Source: CAVVAL01 sp963740215 (GTDB taxonomy: Bacteria > Actinomycetota > Actinomycetes > Mycobacteriales > Cryptosporangiaceae). From it: 64,000 nucleotides of DNA. The stretch covers positions 310,001 through 374,000 of the forward strand of contig CAVUDJ010000019.1 of assembly GCA_963740215.1 (NCBI GenBank), in the 5' to 3' direction. The notes beneath the pieces were generated by a model. That model had not been told where the DNA came from. It worked only from the letters and a program-made list of their open reading frames with translations, and did not search any database. Shown in pieces: positions 10,591-20,104 of this stretch. Position numbers and translations under genes: made by a program. Within the stretch, counting starts at the first letter, position 1. Every line of letters starts with the position of its first letter.

Positions 10591-12525
10591 GTGAAGAAAA
10601 CCGCATTTGCCGCCGCCTTGGTCCTCGCCGCAGGGTTGTGGGCGCCGCTGCCAGCCCATGCCGCGACGTTCAACGTGCGGGATTACGGCGCTACCGGGAA
10701 CGGCACCACCATCGACTCGCCCGCGATCGACCGGGCCATCAGCGCGGCCAACGCGGCCGGTGGGGGCATCGTCGAGTTCCCCGCCGGCACCTACCACTCG
10801 CGCTCGATCCACCTGAAGAGCAACGTGACGCTCCAGCTCAACGCGGGCGCCACGATCAAGGCCGCCGCTAGCGGCATCGACAACCCCGAGCCGAACCCGT
10901 ACCGCCAGTACCAGGACTTCGGCCACAGCCATTACCACAACTCGCTCATGTGGGGCGAGAACGTCACGAACTTCGCCATCACTGGTACCGGCACGATCGA
11001 GGGCGAGGCACTGGAGCGCGGCGACGCCGTGCCCAACGGCAAGGGCAACAAGGCGCTCGCGCTCAAGATGTGCAGCAACGTGTCGATCCGCGACGTGACG
11101 TTCCGGCGCGGCGGGCACTTCGCGATCATCATGAACGGCTGCCACGACGTCGCGATCACCAACCTCAAGATCCAGACCAAGGAGGACCGCGACGGCATCA
11201 ACATCATCAACAGCTGGAACGTCGAGGTCACGAACTCGGACATCCAGAGCAGCGACGACGCGATCGGCATCAAGAGCGACTACTCGATGGGGCGAACGTT
11301 CGAGAGCCACAACATCCGGGTCCGTAACTCCAAGATCCACTCGGAGGAGAACAACGCCCTGCAGTTCGGCTCCGAGACCTGTGGCAACTTCCGCGACATC
11401 GCGTTCGAGAACCTCGACGTCACCGGGGCCGGCAAGGCGGGGATCGGCCTCGTCTCGATGGACGGCGCGACGATCTCCGACGTGCGATACGACAACATCC
11501 GGCTGACGAGGACGGCGTCCGCCATCTTCATGAAGATCGGCAGCCGTGGCCGCTGCCCGGGCAAGCCGCCGGCGGGCAAGATCCGCGACATCACGATCAA
11601 CAACGTCACCGGGACGAACCTCGTCACGCCCGCCGACGTCGCTGGCGACGACGAGTACAGCCCCACGCTCGCGGGTGCGGTCGGCGCGCCGATCGAGAAC
11701 ATCCGGATGACGAGCGTGAAGCTCACGCTGCCCGGTGGCCACCCCGCCTCGGACGCCAACCGGACGCCGCCCGAGGACAACGGCGCCTACCCGCCGCGCG
11801 TCTATGGCGTGCGGCCCGCGTTCGGGTTCTGGATGCGGCACGTCAAGGGCATCGCGCTCGTCGACTCCGAGTTCCGGTTCGAGCGCAACGACGGCCGGCC
11901 GGGTTTCATCGTCGACGACGGCGCCGCCGTGGCGATCTCCGGAGTGAAGGTGCAGCGCGGAACCGGCAGCTCGTACGACGTCGGGCTCAAGAGCGTCCGC
12001 GGTTACGCGATCGAGAACAGCTCCACCACGACGGGCGCCGCGCTGCGGGTGAACGCGTCGAACTCGACGCCGCTGCCGGGCGGCGATCCAGTGAACGTCG
12101 ACGTCGAGGCCGAGGCGGCCACGTTGAGTGCGCCCATGCGTGTCACCGCTGACGCGACCGCCTCCGGCGGCCAGTACGTGGCCGTGGCGCCGGGTAACAA
12201 CAGCCAGGCGGCGGCGCCCGCCACCGGGCACGCTGCCGCGAGCTTCACCGTGCCGAAGGCCGGGCGGTACAAGCTCTGGGGACGCGTGATCGCGCCGACG
12301 ACCAGCGACGACTCGTTCTGGGTACGCGTCGACAACGGTCCCTGGACCGCCTGGAACAACATCCCGCTCGGCGCCGGCTGGCACTGGGACGACATCCACG
12401 GCACGGGCGACGCGTCCACGTTCGACCTCGCGGCGGGTGCGCACACCGTGACGTTCGCCTACCGCGAGGACGGCGCGAGGCTGGACCGCATCCGCATCAC
12501 CGACGACCTGACGGGGACGCCGTAG
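10591..12525 (+). CDS. Secreted pectin-lyase-fold glycoside hydrolase (GH28-like) with C-terminal carbohydrate-binding module
   Basis: Exported polysaccharide hydrolase, 644 residues. The GTG at 10591 follows TTTGGGGG; the signal peptide is MKKTAFAAALVLAAGLW, then PAHA. Residues 25-490 form a right-handed parallel beta-helix, opening with FNVRDYGATGNGTTIDSPAI, the usual start of GH28/pectate-lyase-3 proteins. Catalytic-type acids lie in SNSDIQSSDDAIGIKSD, and GHSHYHNSLMWGENVTNFAI is shared almost intact with the next gene. Residues about 500-640 (VEAEAATLSAPM to DRIRITDD) resemble a CBM6/35-type jelly-roll. The pair could attack pectic or other plant glycans; substrate is uncertain. Confidence 0.85.
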   Translation: MKKTAFAAALVLAAGLWAPLPAHAATFNVRDYGATGNGTTIDSPAIDRAISAANAAGGGIVEFPAGTYHSRSIHLKSNVTLQLNAGATIKAAASGIDNPEPNPYRQYQDFGHSHYHNSLMWGENVTNFAITGTGTIEGEALERGDAVPNGKGNKALALKMCSNVSIRDVTFRRGGHFAIIMNGCHDVAITNLKIQTKEDRDGINIINSWNVEVTNSDIQSSDDAIGIKSDYSMGRTFESHNIRVRNSKIHSEENNALQFGSETCGNFRDIAFENLDVTGAGKAGIGLVSMDGATISDVRYDNIRLTRTASAIFMKIGSRGRCPGKPPAGKIRDITINNVTGTNLVTPADVAGDDEYSPTLAGAVGAPIENIRMTSVKLTLPGGHPASDANRTPPEDNGAYPPRVYGVRPAFGFWMRHVKGIALVDSEFRFERNDGRPGFIVDDGAAVAISGVKVQRGTGSSYDVGLKSVRGYAIENSSTTTGAALRVNASNSTPLPGGDPVNVDVEAEAATLSAPMRVTADATASGGQYVAVAPGNNSQAAAPATGHAAASFTVPKAGRYKLWGRVIAPTTSDDSFWVRVDNGPWTAWNNIPLGAGWHWDDIHGTGDASTFDLAAGAHTVTFAYREDGARLDRIRITDDLTGTP

Positions 12526-12533
12526 CGGCGTTA

Positions 12534-12595
12534 GCCGAGTTTCGGATTCTTGGGGGTTCTGCGCTCCGCGCATGCCCAAGAATCCGAAACTCGGC
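12534..12595. repeat. Palindromic repeat family A, copy 2
   Basis: Arms 12534-12554 and 12575-12595 are perfect 21-bp reverse complements with a 20-base loop. It begins 9 bases after the stop codon of the first GH28-like gene, so it probably also ends transcription. Core identical to copy 1 at 2981. Confidence 0.9.
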
Positions 12596-12725
12596 GACGT
12601 GTCGCGGCTGAAGCCGGCTGAGCCACCGTCCCATGCCCACGGACTGCGCAAAGCACCGGAAAGCATCTCGCAACACCCTTGACTCATCCGACCACTCGGC
12701 CATAGCCTGGGCAATCCGGGCAGGT

Positions 12726-12740
12726 GGTATACCGTATACC
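12726..12740. promoter_or_regulatory. Operator-like site GGTATNNNGTATACC, copy 2
   Basis: GGTATACCGTATACC is a perfect odd palindrome (centre C at 12733). A weak promoter can be read just upstream (TTGACT at 12679, TAGCCT at 12703), so the site would lie near the transcription start. The remainder of the 12526-12867 gap holds repeat A2 and nothing else recognisable. Confidence 0.6.
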
Positions 12741-12867
12741 GCACGCCACGATTCGCTCCACCCCGTGACAAGCGCGGCCCCGCCGGACGGGTCGGGGTGC
12801 GCGCTCCTCGCAGGCCGTCCACGTGGGCGCGCGCCCCGCGCTCATGTCCCGCGAAGGGAGAGAGCTC

Positions 12868-15147
12868 GTGTCCGCATTACCGAGATCGCGGAGGCGCAGC
12901 CTGGCCGCGATCGCCGTGGTTGCCGTGGTGCTCGCCGGCACCGACCACACCGTGGCGCAGGCCGAGGTCGAACCACAGGCCGCCGCGGCCCAGGCGGCGG
13001 AGCCAGCACCGCTGCCGCCGGTCGTCGTTCCCGGCCCAGGCGCGAACGCCGTCGTCATCGACGTGCGCGACCACGGCGCCACCCCGAACGACTCTTCCAA
13101 CGACACCGCCGCGATCAACCGCGCGGTCACGGCCGCCAGCAACACCGGTGACGGCATCCTGCGGTTCCCCTCCGGCACATACCGGTCGTGCAACTCGATC
13201 CACATGAAGAGCAACGTGACGTTCCAGCTCGACTCCGGCTCGATCATCCGCGGGTGCGGCTCTGACTACGACCCGCCCGAGCCGAACCCCTGGGACGACT
13301 ACCAGGACTACGGCCACAGCCACTTCCACAACGCGATGATCTGGGGCGACCGGCTCACGAACATCGGCTTCGTCGGCTCCGGCATGATCGACGGCGGCGG
13401 CGCGCTCATCACCGGCAACCCCGACAGCGGCGAGGCGGACAAGATCATCTCGCTGACGCGCTGCACCAACCTCACGATGAGCGGGATCACACTGCGCGAG
13501 GGCGGCCACTTCGCCGCGCTGATCAACGGCTGCACGAACGTCGTGTCCGACCGTCTCAAGATCGACACCGCGATGGACCGGGACGGCTGGAACATCATCA
13601 GCACCCGCAACGTCAAGATCACCAACATCAACGCGGACGGCAACGACGACGCGCTGGCGTTCAAGAGCGACTACGCCCTGGGCCAGAAGCTGCCCAACGG
13701 CAACGTCACCGTCGAGGACTCCTACCTGTCCGCCGGCTGCTGCAACGCGCTGATGTTCGGCTCGGAGACGTGCGGCGACTTCACCGGCTACCGCTTCTCG
13801 CGGATCACCGTCGAGGGCTCTAACAAGTCCGGCCTCGGCATGGTGTCGATGGACGGTACGAACATCTCCGACGTGCACTACCGCGACATCACGATGACGG
13901 GCGTCCGCTCGCCGATCATGATGAAGATCGGGAACCGCCGCCGCTGTGGCAACAGCCCAGGCATCGGCACGATCGACAACATCTCGTTCACGAACATAAC
14001 CGGGCGGGGCGCCAGCCCGTCGTTCAGCCCGACGATCTGGGGTCACTCGGCCACGAACCGGGTCAGCAACGTGACGTTCAACAACGTCCACCTGACCGTG
14101 CCCGGTGGCAACGGCACCATGTCGACGGACCCGCCGAGCAACGACTCGACCAACTACAACCCGAACAGCATCGGCACCCGCCCGGCGTACGGCTGGTACA
14201 TCCGGTACGCGAACAACATCCGGTTCAACAACTCGTCGGTGCGGTTCGCGTCGAACGACGGGCGGCCGGCTGTGATCGCGAACAACTCGAACGGGATCCA
14301 GCTCAACGACTTCGTCGCGCAACGTGGATCGAGCAGTCCGTCCGACGTGATCTACCAGTCCAGCTCGGGGCAGTGCGCCACGAACGCGCGCAACACCACG
14401 GGCGGCGCGCTGCGGTACAACCCGTCGACGCCGCCTTCCTGCGCACCGACCGGCGACGACTTCTCGGTCGGGGTGACGCCGGGCAGCATCGCGGTGCCGC
14501 CGGGCGGCACGGCCACCTACACCGTCCAGACCTCGGTGGTATCCGGGTCGCCAGGCAACGTGACGCTCAGCGCGAGCGGGCTGCCGTCCGGGGCCACCGC
14601 CACCTTCAGCCCCAACCCGGTCGCGGCCGGATCAACGTCGACCATGACCGTGGCGACGAGTGCCAGCACGCCGAACGGCACGTCGACCATCACGGTCAGC
14701 GGTGCGGCCGGCGGCGCCACCCGTACCGCCACGACCGCTCTTACGGTGGGGAGCACCCCGCCGGTCACCAAGTACGAGGCCGAGAGCGGTACGTCGTCCC
14801 CGGGGAGCACGGTCGACACCAACCACGCCGGCTACTCGGGCACGGGCTTCGTCAACACGCCGAATGCGGCCGGTGCCTATGTGGAGTGGACGGTCAACGC
14901 CACCCAGGCCGGCACCGCGACCCTGACGTTCCGGTACGCCAATGGCACCACCGCCGACCGGCCGCTGAACATCGCGGTCAACGGCACCGTCGTCCGGCCA
15001 GGGCTGTCGTTCCCGAGTACCAGCACGTGGACGAACTGGCAGAACGTCACCACGACGGTCAACCTCGACGCGGGGAGCAACACGATCCGCGCCACGGCGA
15101 CCACCGCGGCGGGCGCCGGCAACCTGGACTACGTCGAGGTCAGCTGA
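12868..15147 (+). CDS. Secreted pectin-lyase-fold glycoside hydrolase (GH28-like), paralogue, with Ig-like and CBM6/35-like domains
   Basis: Exported hydrolase of about 759 residues, paralogous to the gene at 10591. GTG 12868 is preferred because GGGAGAG stands just upstream; in-frame ATGs at 12823 and 12844 lack a site. After a signal anchor (AAIAVVAVVLAG) and an Ala/Pro linker comes the beta-helix (VIDVRDHGATPNDSSNDTAA). The acids lie in NADGNDDALAFKSD, and many Cys occur (CNS, GCGSD, CCN, CGD), suggesting disulfides. An Ig-like domain (VGVTPGSIAVPPGGTATYTV) and a CBM6/35-like module (YEAESGTSSPGSTVDTNHAG to GNLDYVEVS) follow. It differs from its neighbour mainly in these C-terminal domains. 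Confidence 0.85.
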   Translation: MSALPRSRRRSLAAIAVVAVVLAGTDHTVAQAEVEPQAAAAQAAEPAPLPPVVVPGPGANAVVIDVRDHGATPNDSSNDTAAINRAVTAASNTGDGILRFPSGTYRSCNSIHMKSNVTFQLDSGSIIRGCGSDYDPPEPNPWDDYQDYGHSHFHNAMIWGDRLTNIGFVGSGMIDGGGALITGNPDSGEADKIISLTRCTNLTMSGITLREGGHFAALINGCTNVVSDRLKIDTAMDRDGWNIISTRNVKITNINADGNDDALAFKSDYALGQKLPNGNVTVEDSYLSAGCCNALMFGSETCGDFTGYRFSRITVEGSNKSGLGMVSMDGTNISDVHYRDITMTGVRSPIMMKIGNRRRCGNSPGIGTIDNISFTNITGRGASPSFSPTIWGHSATNRVSNVTFNNVHLTVPGGNGTMSTDPPSNDSTNYNPNSIGTRPAYGWYIRYANNIRFNNSSVRFASNDGRPAVIANNSNGIQLNDFVAQRGSSSPSDVIYQSSSGQCATNARNTTGGALRYNPSTPPSCAPTGDDFSVGVTPGSIAVPPGGTATYTVQTSVVSGSPGNVTLSASGLPSGATATFSPNPVAAGSTSTMTVATSASTPNGTSTITVSGAAGGATRTATTALTVGSTPPVTKYEAESGTSSPGSTVDTNHAGYSGTGFVNTPNAAGAYVEWTVNATQAGTATLTFRYANGTTADRPLNIAVNGTVVRPGLSFPSTSTWTNWQNVTTTVNLDAGSNTIRATATTAAGAGNLDYVEVS

Positions 15148-15156
15148 CGCTCCGCT

Positions 15157-15212
15157 GAGTTTCGGATTCTTGGGGGTCGGCGGAGCCGGAAACCCCCAAG
15201 AATCCGAGACTC
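15157..15212. repeat. Palindromic repeat family A, copy 3
   Basis: Arms 15157-15177 and 15192-15212 pair over 21 bases with one mismatch. It starts 9 bases after the stop of the second GH28-like gene, the same spacing as copy 2. Likely terminator and dispersed repeat in one. Confidence 0.88.
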
Positions 15213-15309
15213 GACGAAGACGTGGGGTGGGCGGTGGCGCTCCGCACCCGCCGCTGCCCACCCCGCCAGGATCCTGGCCAGATAGCGGCTGCTCGGGCAC
15301 GCTGGGACG

Positions 15310-17541
15310 ATGCCCGCCCTGCCGACCCAACTCGACAGCTTCGTCGGGCGCGAGACCGAGCTCGGCGATGCCAGCCGGCTCCTCGCCGGGGCGCGCCTGC
15401 TCACCGTGGTCGGGCCGGGAGGCGTGGGCAAGACGCGGCTGGCGCTCGAACTGGCGGCTCGCGTCGCCGCGGCGGATCCCGACGAGATCTGGCTGGTCGA
15501 TCTCACCTCGGCCGGCGGTGACGTGCCCGCGCAGGTGGTCGCGGCGACGGTCGGTATCCGCGAAGAACCCCGGGACGGGCTGATCGAGGCGCTGGCGGCG
15601 GTGCTCGGCCGGCGCCGCTCGCTGCTGGTGCTGGACAACTGCGAGCACGTGGTCGAGCCCGCGGCCGCGCTGGTCGAGGCGTTGCTGCGGCGATGCCCGG
15701 AGCTGCGCGCGCTCGCCACGAGCCAGGAGCTGCTGGGCGTCCCGGGCGAGGTGGTCTTCCCGCTGGCCGGGCTCGCGGTGCCGACGGGCGGCAACCAGCC
15801 GCGCGGCGCGGTCCGGCTATTTGTCGACCGGGCGCGCGAGTGCCGCCCCGACTTCGAGGCCACCCCGCAGGTCACGGCCGAGGTGGCGCAGATCTGCGCC
15901 CGGCTCGACGGGCTGCCGCTCTGCATCGAACTTGCCGCCCGCTGGGTCCGGTCGCTGACGACCACCGAGATCCTGACCCGCCTGGACGACCGGTTCGCGC
16001 TGCTCACGTCGTCCGCGCGCACCGTGGCCGACCGGCACCGCAGCCTCCGCGCCGTGATCGAGTGGAGTTACCACCTCCTCGACGACAAGGAGAGCGATGC
16101 GTTACGGCGGCTCGCGGTGCTGCCGGGCGGGTTCGATCTGGACGGTGCGGTGGTGGTCTGCGGTGACGGCCTGAGCGCGGCCGAGACGTTGCACGTCGTC
16201 GACCGGTTGCAGGCGAAGTCGCTGCTCGCGCGCGCGGAGGCGGAGCGCGGCGCTACCCGGTTCCGCCTGCTGGAGTCGATCCGGCTCTACGCCCTGGAGC
16301 AGCTCGACTTCGCGGGCGAGACGGCGGCCACGCGGGATCGTGCCGCGACCTGGCTCGCTGAGCTCTGCGCCCCGCTCGCCGACAACGTGTTCCAGTCCGA
16401 GCTGCTGCTCAGCCGCCTGAACGAGGAGCGCGACAACATCGCGGCCGCCCTCGACCACCTGCTCGCCGCGCGTGACGAGCGGGCGTCGCTGATGGCCTCG
16501 GCCCTCGCCGCCTGCTGGCGCCGGTTGGGCTGGGTCGACCGGGCGCGCGACCTCCTCGACTCCGTCCGTGCCCAGGGTTTCGGCCGCGACGGGCTCGCGC
16601 TCAACCTCGCGGCGCTGCTGGCTTCCGACCAGCGCGACTGGGACCAGGCACGGGCGTTGGCCGGCGAGGTGGTCGCCGCCGAGCGGCCGAAGGGCGTGAC
16701 CGTGGCGCTGATCCGGGCGTTGCAGACGTTCGCCGTCGTGGCCGACGACCTCGGCGAGCACGCGGAGGCCGAGCGGTACCTCGCGGAGTGCGTCCAGCTC
16801 TCGTCCGAACTCGACCGCGCGCTGCTCACTGCGATGTGCCGGCAGAACCTGGCCTGGGGGATCCTGCAAGGCGGCGATATGGCCAGGGCCGAGGCGCTGC
16901 TCGCCGAGACGCTGCCCGAGATGCGCCGGCTGGCGCCGGATCCGACGATGCTCTCCGGGATCCTGCACACGATCGGCGTGCTCGCGATCAAGAGCGGCGA
17001 CCTCGACCGTGCCGAGGAACATCTGCGCGAGAACCTGGCCGTGGCGCGCCTCGACCGGCTCAGCGCGCGGTACGCCCTGGACGGCCTGGCCGTGGTCGCC
17101 GCCGAGCGGAGCGACGCCGAGCGCGCGGTCCGGCTCGCGGCGGCGGTGCAGGCGATGGTCGACGGGTCGGCGCCGATGACCGAGGTGCTGTGGGTGCAGG
17201 AGGTGGCCGACGCCGTCGGGCGCTGCCGTGACGCGCTAGGCCCCACGCGCGCGGCGGCGGCCTGGGCCGAGGGCGGGAAGGCCACCGTCGACGAGATCAT
17301 CGCGTACGCACTCGGCGGCGACTGGCCCGAGGAGCCGGACGTACCGGTGCTGAGCGACCGCGAGTCCGAGGTGGCGGGCCTGGTCGCCGAGGGGCTCACC
17401 AACCGGGAGATCGCCGCCCGGCTCGGACTCTCGTCCCGCACCGTGGACTCACACCTGGAACACATCCGCGCCAAGCTCGGGCTCCGGTCGCGGGCACAGG
17501 TCGCCGCGTGGGCCGCGAGCTCAAGTCCGGAGATTAGGTAG
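15310..17541 (+). CDS. NB-ARC ATPase / LuxR-family transcriptional regulator
   Basis: Cytoplasmic regulator of 743 residues in the AfsR/LAL-like ATPase class. A P-loop GPGGVGKTR lies at residues 35-43 and a Walker-B-like LLVLDNCEH near residue 105. A winged-helix-like stretch, then helical TPR-type repeats (about 350-650), precede a C-terminal LuxR HTH (LSDRESEVAGLVAEGLTNRE, then IAARLGLSSRTVDSHLEHIR). Such proteins are ATP-gated activators responding to unknown ligands. No start-site alternative is evident. It follows repeat A3 and has no operon partner, so targets cannot be inferred. Confidence 0.88.
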   Translation: MPALPTQLDSFVGRETELGDASRLLAGARLLTVVGPGGVGKTRLALELAARVAAADPDEIWLVDLTSAGGDVPAQVVAATVGIREEPRDGLIEALAAVLGRRRSLLVLDNCEHVVEPAAALVEALLRRCPELRALATSQELLGVPGEVVFPLAGLAVPTGGNQPRGAVRLFVDRARECRPDFEATPQVTAEVAQICARLDGLPLCIELAARWVRSLTTTEILTRLDDRFALLTSSARTVADRHRSLRAVIEWSYHLLDDKESDALRRLAVLPGGFDLDGAVVVCGDGLSAAETLHVVDRLQAKSLLARAEAERGATRFRLLESIRLYALEQLDFAGETAATRDRAATWLAELCAPLADNVFQSELLLSRLNEERDNIAAALDHLLAARDERASLMASALAACWRRLGWVDRARDLLDSVRAQGFGRDGLALNLAALLASDQRDWDQARALAGEVVAAERPKGVTVALIRALQTFAVVADDLGEHAEAERYLAECVQLSSELDRALLTAMCRQNLAWGILQGGDMARAEALLAETLPEMRRLAPDPTMLSGILHTIGVLAIKSGDLDRAEEHLRENLAVARLDRLSARYALDGLAVVAAERSDAERAVRLAAAVQAMVDGSAPMTEVLWVQEVADAVGRCRDALGPTRAAAAWAEGGKATVDEIIAYALGGDWPEEPDVPVLSDRESEVAGLVAEGLTNREIAARLGLSSRTVDSHLEHIRAKLGLRSRAQVAAWAASSSPEIR

Positions 17542-17646
17542 CTGCGCTGCGCTGATTACCGATGACCACCCGGTCAGTTTCGACTCATGATCGACGACGT
17601 TCAGGCTGTCTGCCGGCCGGGACGACGGATTGTCCGGGAGTGCACT

Positions 17647-17835
17647 GTGATCGTTGACGACGTCGAGACCGCACGGCACGACAGCCCGCGGGGTGAGGCC
17701 CACCCTGCGGAACTAGTCGACCGGGACGAGTACGAGGCCCTGCTGCTGGAGCGATTACGGGCGGAGTACGAGTGGTTGCGGGATCGAACCGCCAGGTTGG
17801 TCACCGCGCCACTCGATCTCCGGACGCCGTTCTAG
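17647..17835 (+). CDS. Small hypothetical protein (62 aa)
   Basis: The GTG at 17647 is preceded by CGGGAG at a normal distance. The product (VIVDDVETARHDSPRGEAHP, then AELVDRDEYEALLLERLRAEYEWLRDRTARL) is acidic at the start and ends in an amphipathic helix with Glu/Arg/Leu spacing. An ATG at 17587 would extend it by 20 residues but lacks a binding site. It converges with the aminopeptidase gene 10 bases away. No family recognised. Confidence 0.5.
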   Translation: MIVDDVETARHDSPRGEAHPAELVDRDEYEALLLERLRAEYEWLRDRTARLVTAPLDLRTPF

Positions 17836-17845
17836 CCAGGCCCAT

Positions 17846-18889
17846 TCAGGCTGGCGCCCCCACGGGTGACGGCGGCCACCGCAGCGCGGTGGCCGCCGTC
17901 GCCACACTCACGGCCGCAAGGCGCTCGTAGTCCAGCGTCTCCGGCGTGTCCGTGGGCTGGTGGTAGTGCCGGTTCCGGAAGTTCGCCGTACCGGTGAGCA
18001 TCAGCGACGGAACCTTCCGGTTCCAGAACGGCGCGTGGTCGCTGCGGCCCAGGTTGTTGGCGGGTGGTACCGCCACGCCCGCGAGCATGCCCAGCACGCC
18101 GTCCGGGCGCGGATCCCGGACCAGCAGGCCGGCGAGCCCGGTCCCGGTCGCGCCGGCCGCGTCGCGCCAGAGCTGCGCGCCTAAGCGGGACGAGCGGCGG
18201 TGCGCCACGACGGTGAAGTCGCCGCGGGATCCGCTGTCGCGTACCTCCCGGGCGGTCGCGCCGAACACCAGGCCCGCGCCGACCGGCAGGTGCTGGCTGC
18301 CCGGCTCGGTGTCGAAGTAGCCGACGGACTCCAGGCAGATCATTCCGGTGACGGTGCGGCGCAGCCGGCGGGCGACCACGCGCGCCCCGATCAGCCCCAG
18401 CTCCTCCATGTCGAAGACGGCCAGCGTGACCGGAGGCGGGCCGGGCATCGGGCCGAGCAGGCGGGCGATCTCCAGCAGCGCCGCGACGCCGGACGCGTTG
18501 TCGTCGGCGCCCGGACTCTGGTCCACCGTGTCCAGGTGGGCGCCGACCAGGACCGTCGGACCGTCCGCGCCCGGTAGCCGCGCGACGAGGTTGGCGCCGG
18601 CCAGGCGGGGGTGGAGGCGGATCTTCAGCGGCGGGATCCGGGTGCCGCGCCGGTCGGTGCAGCCCCACTGCCATCGCACGTCGAACGGCTGCCGCTCCAC
18701 CTGCCAGCCGGCCCGTTCCAGTTCGGACGTCACGAACTGCTCGGCGCGTTCCATCGCCTCGGGCGCGCGGCGGCGGCTGCGCGGCTCGGCGGCGAGGGTC
18801 TTCACGTCGCGGCGGAGGCGTTCCGGATCGGCCTGCTGCTCCAGAGCGCGGACGAGGGTCGGCAGCGGCTCGGCGAACACGGGCACCAC
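17846..18889 (-). CDS. M28-family zinc aminopeptidase
   Basis: Dizinc exopeptidase of 347 residues. Metal and catalytic motifs appear in family order: GAHLDTV (His, Asp), GADDNASG (bridging Asp), EELGLIGA (catalytic and ligand Glu), SDHAPF, and HYHQPTDTPE (final His). No clear signal peptide is seen, so it may act in the cytoplasm, unlike many secreted M28 enzymes. The start is taken as GTG 18889, though the binding site is weak. It lies downstream of the PucR-type gene on the same strand with an inverted repeat between, so the two are probably separate units. Confidence 0.85.
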   Translation of the reverse strand: MVPVFAEPLPTLVRALEQQADPERLRRDVKTLAAEPRSRRRAPEAMERAEQFVTSELERAGWQVERQPFDVRWQWGCTDRRGTRIPPLKIRLHPRLAGANLVARLPGADGPTVLVGAHLDTVDQSPGADDNASGVAALLEIARLLGPMPGPPPVTLAVFDMEELGLIGARVVARRLRRTVTGMICLESVGYFDTEPGSQHLPVGAGLVFGATAREVRDSGSRGDFTVVAHRRSSRLGAQLWRDAAGATGTGLAGLLVRDPRPDGVLGMLAGVAVPPANNLGRSDHAPFWNRKVPSLMLTGTANFRNRHYHQPTDTPETLDYERLAAVSVATAATALRWPPSPVGAPA

Positions 18890-18908
18890 CGTAGCCAGTA
18901 CGAGCTTC

Positions 18909-18951
18909 GGGCGACATGTTCGCGGCCATAACGGTGAAGAAGATGTCGCCC
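18909..18951. terminator. Inverted repeat between PucR-type and aminopeptidase genes
   Basis: GGGCGACAT (18909-18917) and ATGTCGCCC (18943-18951) are exact reverse complements around 25 bases. Position, just after the PucR stop and before the aminopeptidase start (minus strand), fits a terminator, or an operator for the aminopeptidase gene. Confidence 0.4.
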
Positions 18952-18967
18952 AAACCGAGGGAGTTGG

Positions 18968-20104
18968 CTACGGCCAGTCGAGGAGGCGCGCCCCGAGTAC
19001 CGCGGTCTGCAGCACGTACCGGTCGTCGGGCCGGGCCGGGTCGTAGCCGGTCAGCGCGGCGACGCGGTCCAGCCGGTAGGTGACAGTGCGGACGGCGAGG
19101 TGCAACGAACGGGCGGTGGCCGCGGTGTTGCCCCCGTGGGCCGAGTACGCGATGAGCGTGTCGAGGAGCGGGCGGGCGCCGCCCCGTGCAGTCGTGAGCG
19201 GGCTCAGGACGGTGTCGATCAGGTCGGTGATCGCGGCACGGTCGCGGAGGAGGACCTGGTAGACCAGCAGGTCGGCCGAGCGTGCGACCTGGCCGGGTAG
19301 GTCGAGCCGTGCGGCGACGTCGAGCGCGTCGCGTGCTTCCTCGTACGACCGCAGCACCCCGGCCGCACCAGGGTACGGACGTCCGACGCCGATCCGCCAT
19401 CCGCCGGCGCCGAGGCCCCGGCGCACGCTCGTCGCCAGGCTCTCCACCGCCCCGTCGGCCGACCCCGCGGGCAGGACGCACGCGAGCAGCCCCTCTTTCG
19501 TGGTGACCAGCGTGTCGCCGACGCCCGCTGCCCGCGCCACGGCGTCCTCCACTCGGGACACGAGCGGGGTGGCGTCGACGAACGGCGCGGCGGCCGTGCA
19601 CACCGCGAGAACGTGCGATCCGCCCAGGTCGAGGCCGAACTCCTCGGCGCGGGCGGACAGCGCGCCGATGTCACCCGTGCCGCCGAGCAGGTCGTCGACG
19701 AACTCGCGCCGGGCCGACTCCTCACGCCGGATGGCGAACCTGCGCGCGGCCTGGAACCCCTCGGCGGCCGCTGCGACGGCGGCGTCCGAGGCACGGAGCA
19801 CCGCCGTGCCGACGGCGCGTACCCCGGCGGCGTCACCGGCGGCGCGGACCGCGGGCAGGTCGGGCCAGATGCGCCATGCCGCCGACAGGTACAGGTCGAC
19901 CAGCGCCCGCAGTGGGACGCCGTCGTCGGCCGCGCGCGCACCGAGCGCACGGCATGCCGCCAGCGCACGGTCGGGCAGCGCCGCCCCGGACTCGGCGACG
20001 TCGGCCAGATCGGCGAGAAAGTCGCCCAGCAGTGCGGGGTCGACGCCGCCGGCCTCGTCCGCGGCGGCTCGGGCCGTGTTCAGCCGCAGTGCGTCGAACT
20101 CCAT
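18968..20104 (-). CDS. PucR/CdaR-family transcriptional regulator
   Basis: Regulator of 378 residues. ATG 20104 follows GGAGGTGCT, a strong site, and is well inside a longer open frame. The N-terminal half is helical and alanine-rich. The middle (HVLAVCTAAAPFV to GWRIGVGRPYPGAAGVLRSY) is the GGDEF-like CdaR sensing domain. The C-terminus (LLDTLIAYSAHGGNTAATAR, then SLHLAVRTVTYRLDRVAALTG) is the typical PucR HTH. Divergent from the M48-like gene at 20235, with a 130-base shared promoter region. Targets unknown. Confidence 0.85.
   Translation of the reverse strand: MEFDALRLNTARAAADEAGGVDPALLGDFLADLADVAESGAALPDRALAACRALGARAADDGVPLRALVDLYLSAAWRIWPDLPAVRAAGDAAGVRAVGTAVLRASDAAVAAAAEGFQAARRFAIRREESARREFVDDLLGGTGDIGALSARAEEFGLDLGGSHVLAVCTAAAPFVDATPLVSRVEDAVARAAGVGDTLVTTKEGLLACVLPAGSADGAVESLATSVRRGLGAGGWRIGVGRPYPGAAGVLRSYEEARDALDVAARLDLPGQVARSADLLVYQVLLRDRAAITDLIDTVLSPLTTARGGARPLLDTLIAYSAHGGNTAATARSLHLAVRTVTYRLDRVAALTGYDPARPDDRYVLQTAVLGARLLDWP

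Noticed and set aside
10492..12822. 776-codon minus-strand frame
   Set aside because: Antisense shadow of the first GH28-like gene; no recognisable domain or binding site.
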